The notes beneath the pieces are model-generated. The model was not told the DNA's origin and did not search any database. It saw nothing but the letters and a program-made list of their open reading frames with translations. Shown here in pieces: positions 19,594-28,171 of a stretch of DNA of 28,171 nt. Within the stretch, counting starts at the first letter, position 1. Every line of letters starts with the position of its first letter. The stretch spans positions 994-29,164 of the forward strand of contig JAKCWW010006543.1 of assembly GCA_026260175.1 (NCBI GenBank), in the 5' to 3' direction. Source of the DNA: Reticulitermes lucifugus. Lineage: Eukaryota > Arthropoda > Insecta > Blattodea > Rhinotermitidae. Position numbers and translations under genes: made by a program.

Positions 19594-22070
19594 TGTCAGT
19601 CCCTTCTAAAGGTGAAATCTGTACAGTTACACTAATGTTAAGATTTTTGTTATGCAGTTGTGTCCCAGTAGCACAGTGGTGTGATTTAACTGGGACCATT
19701 TTTATAAACTACTCAGAAGTATCAGCGAGACAAGAAGAATTTGATAACCGTCATATGAAGGTGATTATCAAAGCATTTCCGTTGTTGGTCCAGACATGTA
19801 CAGTGACTGCAAATTCTGCATTCATATTTACTCTGTCATTTTTTAAATTGCAGAATAAGAGCATGAGTTTCATACCCAAATAAAATATGGGTGTAATTGT
19901 AATTTTATGTCTTGAAATGAGATAGGCCACTCCACAATTCAGCATTTAATCCATGTGCCTGTAAGTTCATTATCAGCCAAACACAGGGCATGCTATAAGT
20001 GCTGGTCTGAAGAGACCCATTGAAAGTAAATCAAATAGAAGCATTTTGGTAGTTGGTTACCTACGCTGGATCGATGAAGACAGAGGACTTTAAGATATTG
20101 ATAAGAAATTATCTAGCCCAGGATCTGCCACACATGTGTGATAATTAGGAATAGCTGTCAATATTTTTATATCACTGACCAGGGTAAACTGAAGAGGGGA
20201 CAGTAACAAATAAACCAGGGTGTACTATAGATGCTTGTTTTGAACCATGTTGCTAAACCAAGCAATTGTTTTGTGAGACTGTTGATACAAAGCAGTCCTT
20301 TTTAATGTAAATGAAACAGGTGAGGAAATGTGTGTGTTGCATAGCAGTTCTGACATGCTGACTTATGTTAATGGTCTCAAGAGCCATAAGACTTCCAAAA
20401 AACACAAATTGATAGTAAAACTATGTGTTTTGTACTTCTTTACATTTATTTTTGAGGCATTTCTCATGTAGTAAAGCTTTAGTGAGTTATACTCGAGATA
20501 CACACACAAACATACCTAGGTCTTCATGTCAAGTGTCTTATTTTGGCTGATTTTAACCAAAATTAGAATGTGTAAACAAAATTTAGTTAAACTCCACATC
20601 TGGTTTCATGAAAATCCAATGAGCAGCTCTGGAGTTGTTATGTGTAGACAGATGGATAGACATGGTACTGCTATTGAATACATATGTGCAGTTTTTCACT
20701 TCAAGTGCACCAAAAACAGAACTGCAATCTGAAATTGAGTTTGTGCATTTAAAGGTAGATTTGTTATTGCTGTCATTATTAAATGCAGGAGAATTTAATA
20801 AATTCGGTAGAATCAACAGAGGACAGTGGTTTTCAAAGTAACAATATTCTTGATAATGTGATGTTGAAATTCTTCAACCTCAACAAAAAAAAAAACTTTT
20901 CTTGTAATCAGATTCATTCCTTGTATCTGGCAGCAAGTTGCAGTTGAAGTAGATGCTCCTAGGAGGCGCACATGTCACCGCAAAATAGCGTATAGCCAGA
21001 ACCACTGGATTGAGGGATCAGATTAGGATTATTACTGTGGCATTAGATAGAAGCATCAGAGATTGTACACTGTGTATTGTTTTCTTCAGGGTTATGTTTT
21101 ATTCAGAGGGCTAGAGACAGACTTCCTGTAATCACATAAGATTTCTGCATCAGAACATCTAAATGACACTTAAATATGACAAAAATTAGTACTATTTTAC
21201 TCTCTTCTCAGGAGACATGTTTTAATGTCCGATATACCCAAATCTGTGGACTAATGAGTGACATTATTTTGGATGTGGACCATCTGTATAACATGAACAT
21301 GGAAGAAATTTAGACATGCCCTGTACTACATTTTATTATTTTGTTTCAAGCTAGAAGTTTTTTTTAGCTCAGCCAGGATTTGAAACTTTTCCTTGTGGAC
21401 ACATGATCATGGGAACATTAACCTCTGAGGTGGGATATTGAACCACAATAACAAGACAGGTTCCTAAAAATTACAATTTCTGGTAAACCACATTCCTTTG
21501 CTTTGGACCACTACATTGGCACGTGGATCAACGAGATGTAACTAATCTCTGTTGTTAATATCGGGACACTGAGGTGAAGGTTACTGCAGTGGTGGGATTC
21601 CCCACACAAACTACGTGCAAAACCGGAGACCTCGGAAAAGAAGGGATCAGTTTTGTACCCAATATGGAATAAACTTCAATTTTTATGTATAATCAAATCA
21701 TAAATACTACTTCCTTAACAAGCATAACTAAATGCTGCTAATGTAAATGTACCGTCCAGAAATATACACTTCATAAGGGAGTGCTTTAGTGCATCTCCCC
21801 TATCACTGACAAGAGTTGACAACAATATCAGAATTAATTTGTATCGAAACACCACATTTTGCCTGCCATTTAATGGAATATTGTAGGCAAATTACAGTAC
21901 CTAAAAGATGTGAGATATTTTATGTAGCGAAAGTTGCACATTTTGTGAAATATATTTCTTGAAATATATTGTAAAATATTTTTAAGCAGTAACTTTACAT
22001 AAAAGGACAGAAGGAAGTAAAGGAATTACAAATGACAGCTTAATACCACGGTTTTTGATAGTGGTATGAT
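19594..22070. other. Long AT-rich stretch without recognised genes
   Basis: About 2.5 kb. Short open frames on both strands (for example 20526-20841) have no domains, no paired splice sites and no shared repeat family. A poly-A run lies near 20887. Candidate AATAAA signals lie at 19879, 20209 and 21668 (+). Confidence 0.5.
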
Positions 22071-22096
22071 TATATATAGATATATATATATATATT
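22071..22096. repeat. (TA)n microsatellite
   Basis: Run of TA dinucleotides with one GA interruption. Confidence 0.9.
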
Positions 22097-23196
22097 TACA
22101 TTATACAGTTCATGGTCATAAATTGTAAAAGCATTTGTAATAACCTGTAATGATATTATGGAGAGCAAGAATTTATACTTATACTATTGAAGTGCATTAT
22201 TTCAATAGAAGGAGTAGGTGATGTACCATAAAACTAGTTAGTGGAGCTGCTTGCTATGCAGAGTAGTGCAGTTGGCATTGTTTGAATGAACAATGTGGTG
22301 GAATTTAGTTGCACAGTAGGTTATAGTATGTTACAAATGCCAGAATGCAATGTTGGAGTGAACAATACATGCACTTACCCAAGCAAGTCTTATTAAAGAA
22401 GAACTGCAAATAAAGTGCCCTTTACACAACGGTGTAACATAAATACTATGTTTTTATTCATATGTATGAAATACACAATTATTCTGTTATTTTGTGTATT
22501 TTTATTTTAAGCTTTGTTCCCTTCATTATTTTGCACATTTTGAATGATGAATGTCTCCCTCCTCCTTGCAATTGTTTGGTGCAATGCCATGTTAAGCTGC
22601 TAAACTATCTCATAATTGAAAAAAAAAATTAAATTACCATAAATGTCCACCCCTCGAGCAGGCACCACCGTTCAGTCTAACATTCCTACCATCATTTTAT
22701 TCACAGCTCAAAATCTGATATAATTTGTAGTCCGTGGCAAACCAGAGACTATAGTACAAAACTCGTATCTTTAAAAATGTAAGCTTAAAAATCATCAACT
22801 CTCCAACTCCCAAATGTTGCTGACATTAATATTGTGATTAGAAATATCCATTGATCAGTCCCAAGGGAAGAATTATGTTCCAAGAAAAGCACAAAGGGAT
22901 ACTTTATTAATAATTTTCTAATTAAATAAAATAATGAATTTTTAAATTGTTTTTATTGTTAATTACGAATCACGGAAAAACGAAAAAAAAAAATGTTTCG
23001 TTGAAAGAAAAAATCGCCTTGTAAACGTATCTTTTTTCGGCAACAAGCTTGTCATATTTGAAGGTCGTATATTAAGTGGATGTTTTCAAAATGTTTTGAA
23101 ATGGTCATCAGTCAGAGAAGAGCAGTGTTTGTTTTCATTCACGTTCTGGTCGGAGAATTTGTTTAAATATTATTTTCAAAGGTCGTTGCGAGCCGC
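22097..23196. other. AT-rich intergenic sequence
   Basis: No gene recognised up to about 23100. From about 23140 the base composition becomes less AT-rich and CG dinucleotides appear, leading into the candidate exon at 23197. Confidence 0.4.
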
Positions 23197-23320
23197 ATGC
23201 CGTCCGCTGGCCGTATCTTATTCAGGCCCACTGTAGAGGATGTAAATTATATGTCGTCACAGACTGTCAAATCCCTCCTTGATAACTACAGACCGCTATA
23301 TGTCTCTCATGTCTTTAAAG
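23197..23320 (+). CDS. Candidate first coding exon of an unidentified gene
   Basis: ATG at 23197 in a CpG-richer stretch opens MPSAGRILFRPTVEDVNYMS, then SQTVKSLLDNYRPLYVSHVF, and reaches a good donor, aaag|gtaagg, at 23321 (exon end phase 1). The mixed, non-repetitive residue content and the donor at the end suggest a real 5' exon, and the frame closes 15 codons into the putative intron. I cannot name the protein. No partner exon is identified in the remaining 5 kb, so the rest would lie beyond the window. It could also be chance or a repeat. Confidence 0.35.
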
Positions 23321-23904
23321 GTAAGGGGAATGGCATAAGATTGTGTCAGGTATTGATTGTGTGAGTATTGAAGCTTTTTAAACTCCGTGGTAACTATATG
23401 TACCACCTGCTTCAATACTCAAAAACTACATTTTATCTACGCAGTGTATTCATACATTTCCTGTGATTGCGACAGTAAACAGCGATTATTTCGATAAACA
23501 TTAACCAGTTGGTCTTGGTAATAGGCAGTAGTGTGTTTACTGCGAGGCAGGAACTGAATTTTCATATATTCCGTACATGAAACGGGCACATCGAACCCTT
23601 GGTGTGTCCCATTGCACTGCACTCGTACGTTGCCTGTCGAGCTGGCTGACAGACAGCTTGGCTGCCGTCGGACCTACGTCACTACAGCAGCTCGCTTACC
23701 CTCCGAGCTAACTGCGGAGTTGAAATGAGTTGCGGGAAGAGTCCAATGGCCACCTGGCCTGGAGCACACCTGAACTAATCAAAGCTACTGAACATGGAGT
23801 CACTGTCATTAATAGTATGATATTAGAGGCTGTCATGGCGATGGGTATGGAGCTTAATGCCTCCATCTTCAAGGACGCTAATTGTCTTATTAATATAATG
23901 GTTT
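23321..23904. other. Repeat-like, GC-richer stretch without a defined gene
   Basis: Contains a CG-rich segment (about 23620-23720). The part 23450-23600 has the look of an interspersed repeat, but I cannot define its ends or family. The open frame starting 23730 runs into the LINE tail and has no recognised domain. Confidence 0.35.
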
Positions 23905-24092
23905 GGGGAATGCGTACAGAATTTCGGTGAGGAAATCTGTTGGGAAACCTGTATTTGGAAGACCCACAATAGATGGAAGAATAATAATATGACAGATTTT
24001 AGGGAGATGGGTTCTGAGGATGGTAGGTAGATGGAACCAAATAGATCAGGTCCAGTGGATGACTTTCATATGAGCGGTGTTGAACTTTTAAC
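23905..24092 (+). pseudogene. LINE 3' end: decayed reverse-transcriptase C-terminus
   Basis: Reads VRKSVGKPVFGRPTIDGR, then in the next frame MTDFREMGSEDGR, a stop, MEPNRSG and VDDFH. This is the well-known tail pattern G(K/R)P-GRP-RRRWEDNIKMD-RE-G-EDGRWM-QDR-QWR of insect non-LTR retrotransposons, broken by a frameshift and an in-frame stop. An (ATT)n run follows at once, as is usual for such 3' ends. It is a 5'-truncated dead copy. Confidence 0.75.
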
Positions 24093-24117
24093 ATTATTAT
24101 TATTATTATTATTATTG
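24093..24117. repeat. (ATT)n microsatellite, tail of the LINE copy
   Basis: Eight ATT units directly after the LINE C-terminal relic. Confidence 0.9.
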
Positions 24118-25159
24118 TCAGCATTGAGTGTGTTTAGTGTGAGTTGTGCGCTATGCAGGCTCATTTCAGTCTTCAAACGATTAATTTACCAGTCGCATTG
24201 AAATAACACAAACTGTACAACCTTACTACGAAGCTACAAGAAATCAGACCAAGGGATTGTTAGTTCCCTAAGACAATTTTAATTCTACAGAAGTCCAGAT
24301 GTCGACTCTCATCATTGGTGAATCATGCAACCATTCGACACACCATAATCTTGAGCTGCTGAAAAGTCGCTAAATAAACAAGTAGGGCCTGCACAACGTC
24401 GAAACCGATCAAGACCTTCTGTATGGGCAATTGTATCTATAAATGTTGATGATTAGCATGATGTAATTATAATAAATGTTATACATTTGCTTTTTGTCGT
24501 TCTATAAACAAGGGCACATCCGTTCGTCCATTTTATCTTCCATATTAATGGCTGTTCTCTTGTTTTAATTCTACTGTAATGTATGACGAATTTAGTATCC
24601 ACCACCGCACGTGTCTCTACTGATAAGGGTGGGGAGAATGTCCTTGATGACGTCACTTTTTTTGTAGGGGAAGAAATGCAGTGGCGGATTTTCCGTGCAG
24701 TTACTTAGTGCACTCCACCTTTCAATGATCTCCAGTGCGTAGGCCTATATAATATCACTGCATAAACAAAAATTATTTTACGGACGTGGATAAATTTGTG
24801 AGGTTACACGTAAGCAGGAACATGTTAAGGGACACAAAGTATTTGAAGCGATAGGATATAAACAGAAATTATATAGCGGTAAACTGGAATACAGTAATAC
24901 GTAACGACGAAAAGTATACTTAACGTAAAGTCGCTTGACGTCATCACACCGCAGCAAAATGGCATTACGCCTGTGGTGCGCGGGTTGCTGTAAATTATAA
25001 CTTAGCTTATTAAATACAAGCACGTAAATAAGATTCTGCAGTGCTACCAGTAAAATAAAGCCATAATAAAACATTTCATTCTATAAAACAAAGCTACAAA
25101 TTCATATTATAAAATTGATTTTTTGTTAGAGTATTTCCAGTTTGTTCTAATTCGAATAT
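24118..25159. other. Intergenic, nothing recognised
   Basis: No gene recognised. Two isolated TGACGTCA-like sites (gatgacgtcac near 24646; tgacgtcatcac near 24937) may be CRE-type matches by chance. Confidence 0.4.
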
Positions 25160-25452
25160 CTGTGCCCAAAGACCACGCCAAAAAAAGTATGAGGGAATGG
25201 AGGTATAGCTCCATGCATTCTTAACCTCGGCGCTAAACGTAGGCGAGTGAATAGCTTCAATGGTCGAATGCGCTACCACCGGAGGAGGGTTATCCGGTAA
25301 CCATACAATATGAGGCTTTATGGTCCCAGAGCCGTTTCGATACTGTGAAGAATAGAGAAAATTCTTCCTCTGCCTTGAATAGAACCCGGATTTTCCGGTC
25401 GTGCAGGTCGTAACCTAGTCAGTATACTGACTGAGCTAACCCGACGCCTCTG
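25160..25452 (-). mobile_element. Full-length module-bearing tRNA-SINE, minus strand
   Basis: On the minus strand: tRNA-like head ggttagctcagtcagtatac (A box), B box gggttctattc (complement of 25377-25387), a body, then the module gaggttaagaatg and catactttttttggcgtgg. Same family as 10877-11168 and 25870-26166. Confidence 0.75.
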
Positions 25453-25518
25453 CTTATATTGAACCTCGGCACGATGATAGAGGTAACTGGGTAATCTCAT
25501 GCTCTTATCATGTTAGTT

Positions 25519-25953
25519 TTATGAAGAGCCCTTTGTTTTCATTGGGTACTGGCCCACAGAACTTTTGTTGACGTGATGAAAAAACGACTCCATATCCCCT
25601 GTGATGACATCAACTCCGACTGCAGAGTCAGCAAAGTTAGATCTTACATGCAGTTTGGCCTTCTCGACAGCTGTAAAGTGTCCAGACTGTGGTATTCTGG
25701 GTGCCTGTGATGCGGTGATAACGTCTCGGAGAAACTTTATGTTCCCATCTTCATATTCTAAGTCACTTAAGACTGGAGTCTTGCATAATTTTAGGCACGT
25801 GATGGCAAGAATTGATTGAGGACGAGATGCCTTATGACTGCTGACCCCAGTTATGAGTCGAATATTCCTAACAGCAAAATTGTCCCTGTCCAAGCTGTAA
25901 AGGCGTATGTGGTAGTGAAGGTAGAGCCCCACCAATTCTTGACCTAGGCTCAA
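25519..25953 (-). CDS. 144-codon open reading frame, partly SINE-derived, unknown
   Basis: An uninterrupted minus-strand frame from ATG (25953) to TAA. The first 28 or so codons overlap the conserved SINE module (…GLYLHYHIRLYSLDRDNF). The remaining codons have no match I recognise, for example CLKLCKTPVLSDLEYEDG, SGHFTAVEKAKLHV and DSAVGVDVITGDMESF. Composition is balanced and protein-like. There is no clear promoter, splice site or neighbour. It may be a decayed transposon or processed-gene fragment joined to a SINE, or chance. Confidence 0.25.
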   Translation of the reverse strand: MSLGQELVGLYLHYHIRLYSLDRDNFAVRNIRLITGVSSHKASRPQSILAITCLKLCKTPVLSDLEYEDGNIKFLRDVITASQAPRIPQSGHFTAVEKAKLHVRSNFADSAVGVDVITGDMESFFHHVNKSSVGQYPMKTKGSS

Positions 25954-26166
25954 AACTTAAGTGAGTGGTCAGCCTCGCGCCCCAAACGCTTCACTTGCAG
26001 CGATAGAGCCCCCGCTACCCATTCAGTAGGATGATGTGTGGGCCCCAGAGTGGGTCTGGGTGCTGTGGAGAAGAGATAAACTTCATAGCCCTACTGGAAA
26101 TCTAACAGCTATCCTTAGGACCAGCCAGTGGCCCACTCACTATACTGACTGAGCTATGGCGACTCC
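25870..26166 (-). mobile_element. Module-bearing tRNA-SINE, minus strand
   Basis: On the minus strand: tRNA-like head gccatagctcagtcagtata with a degenerate B box, body with ctctggggcccacac, and the module gtcaagaattggtggggctc then catacgcctttacagcttgg at its 3' end. Only about 700 bp from the copy at 25160-25452, in the same orientation. Confidence 0.7.
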
Positions 26167-27592
26167 ACAGTCTTAATACTGTCTGTAAAAATTTCCACGT
26201 GCTTTGTAGCTAAAATTTTGTTAAGCATTTCTTATGTATTCCAAGTGTTAGTCTACAACCTAATTTTTCATTTGGACCTCTAAAACTGTTAGCCGAAAGT
26301 TGCTAAATGTCAAGCTGTTTTTAAGTAAATTTATCTAATTCTCAATTATAATACATGTCTTATTTCAAGATATTCTGAAGGTTTTGTCTTCCATTAGAAC
26401 GAGAAATTACATGTCGCATCGGAACAGGTTACAATCAAGTTTTAATCGGAATATTAAAGTTGGGGCATTTTATTTAATCGAAAAAAATACATATTTCATA
26501 TTACGAGGATTGTCGGAAAATTTTTGGACATTTCACATCCTTTGGGTTCGATTTGTTAACTAATAGACTTTAACTAATTTTTGTAATCCACCACTGGAGT
26601 TCACTGACATTGACACGAGCGACATCTTAGGACAGAAGTACCTTATAACACTGATTCCCGCCTAAACCCGGGCAGAAGTTCGGCGACGTTCGTTGAGGAT
26701 AGATGTGTACTAGTTTGCTGCCTGTCTGCAGGTTACAACATAGTTCGCTGCAAGGGGTAGGTCCCAAGCCGCCATTGTAAGGTGAAGTTGCTACTCGTTT
26801 AACCGGCATATATAATTTTATATTAATTAATTTCAATTAAAAGTAGCTGGAAACCAAACAAGCTTGTGGCTTGTTGACATTAAACCTGATTTTGGCACTT
26901 TATCGGAGTTTATAACTGAACACGACGTTACTGCGTTGTCGTTGTGAAGGCCGTCGTAGTTCGTCTGCAGTTTTATAGTTACACGTTTCGAATCAAATGT
27001 ATTGCACTTCAATCTTTAATCAGTAACTATTATAGGTGTAAATGAACGTGAAATATTAGTTGCAAAGGTCATTTTAATATGAATGTGCATTTTTAACTTT
27101 ACTAATGTATTCATCCGCGAATAACTACTACAGTTTGCACTACGTCTTTCGAACTTGAAATTCTTGTTGAAGCACGATAGGCACAGGTGAACAGATTTCC
27201 ACTGATATTTACAAATTGCTTGAAAGGAACAAATCAATTATACAGTAACTGTTCTGTTGCTGATTTGTATTTTATCATTACCCAGATTTATCGTGGCTTC
27301 CTTAAAACATGGTAAAACTGGCAGAATGTCAAGGTGTGTAAGGATAAATTACGTTCATAATACTCCCGTTTTAGAAGTTGTGCCATTATTTTCTGAAACA
27401 TTGTTCGTAAGTAGTTTTATCTCATGTTGGCAAGAGTGTTACGCGTTATAGTTTATAAAACCATACCTCCACAAATTTAGATTTTCAAATGAAATTGAAT
27501 ACTCAAGTCATAGAGCGCCACTTCATTGCTAAGGAAGATATATCAGAAGAAGTACACGGAAATATATATATACTGGATATATAATATTGGGT
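26167..27592. other. Intergenic, nothing recognised
   Basis: A CpG-richer patch lies at about 26580-26790, where the minus strand has an ATG in good context (cttacaatggcgg) but only a short frame. No gene can be supported. Confidence 0.4.
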
Positions 27593-28171
27593 ATATGTAG
27601 TGCCGAGGTTAAGAATGAGTGTGCTATATGCCTTCACGGCATACACAGGGACAACTTTAGCTATGGGAAATTGGATAATATTCGTATTAATAATACATTA
27701 TTATGCGAAATTCTGGGTTGGTGTTTTGACACTTTAGTGCATATATTATACTTCTTGTGCGTATGTCAGAAGCAGTGCACAGATAAATGTAGTGGATATA
27801 TGGTTAAGAATGAGTGGAGCTGTACATCTACTTCCCTATACGCCTTCATGGCGTGGACTGGGAACAACTTTACATATGGGCAATAGGAACTATTACTATT
27901 AATAACACATTATTTTGCGAATTTCTGAGTTGGTATTGAGACACGTTAGTTTATTTATCATTATTATTATGAATATATTAGGAGCAGTACACAGATAAAT
28001 GTAGTGGATATATGGTTAAGAATGAGTGGAGCTGTACATCTACTTCCCTATACGCCTTCATGGCGTGGACTGGGAACAACTTTACATGTGGGCAATAGGA
28101 ACTATTACTATTAATAACACATTATTTTGCGAATTTCTGAGTTGGTGTTGAGACACGTTAGTTTATTCATT
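27593..28171. repeat. Tandem array of about 200-bp units containing the SINE module
   Basis: Three units: about 27593-27790 (diverged), 27791-28002 (212 bp) and 28003-28171 (cut by the window end). Units 2 and 3 are almost identical. Each unit carries gttaagaatgagtg (27608, 27803, 28015), then tacgccttcatggcgtggac and ggaacaacttta, the same module that ends the SINEs in this window. The spacing is 195 bp and then 212 bp. It reads like the start of a satellite seeded by SINE sequence. Confidence 0.85.

Noticed and set aside
24640..24950. Two CRE-like TGACGTCA sites as a cAMP/cGMP-responsive promoter
   Set aside because: They are about 290 bp apart, with no transcription start, no downstream gene and no other support; chance occurrence is likely.
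27587..27886. 99-residue ORF at the right edge
   Set aside because: It runs across tandem repeat units and does not persist in the same form in the next unit, so it is repeat-derived.

Overview
This looks like nuclear DNA from an insect. It is AT-rich and intron-rich, with microsatellites, tRNA-derived SINEs, MITEs and relics of other transposons. Several repeat styles (a LINE tail with a GRP-type C-terminus, SINEs with a shared conserved module, Penelope-like hammerhead motifs) remind me of cockroach and termite genomes. That placement comes from memory and is tentative.

The one certain gene is a cGMP-dependent protein kinase (PKG) on the + strand. I can join eleven exons between 3600 and 17984. 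Every junction has a GT donor and an AG acceptor, and the phases agree throughout. Together they give 1977 coding nt (659 residues) plus a TGA stop. The protein has a pseudosubstrate segment, two cyclic-nucleotide-binding domains with intact phosphate-binding cassettes, a complete AGC kinase domain and the PKG-type C-terminal tail. Motif choices ([36 protein letters not shown]) place it closer to the PRKG2/Pkg21D type than to foraging/PRKG1. The N-terminal exon or exons (leucine zipper and start codon) are not recognisable in the window and probably lie upstream.

Region by region: 1-3599 is upstream or intron sequence, with a Penelope-like hammerhead 3' half at the very edge, a compound TATG microsatellite and a SINE fragment. 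Positions 3600-17984 are the PKG exons; their introns hold two inverted repeats (intron 2), a hAT-like MITE and an intact SINE with a perfect 17-bp target duplication (intron 3), a full SINE and a TTAA-flanked MITE (intron 6), a TA-flanked pogo-like MITE and a nested MITE (intron 7), and a SINE and a complete hammerhead-like motif (intron 10). Positions 17985-23100 are 3' flank with a broken pogo/Tigger transposase C-terminus (minus strand) and an unexplained Cys-rich ORF. Positions 23100-28171 hold a possible first coding exon of another + strand gene, a LINE 3' tail, two further SINEs, an unexplained 144-codon minus-strand ORF and a tandem array of about 200-bp units at the right edge whose core is the same module found in the SINEs.

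I see no complete new multi-gene system. The most interesting signals are the hammerhead-like ribozyme motifs, the SINE module turned into a tandem array, and the clustered fold-back repeats inside a PKG intron.
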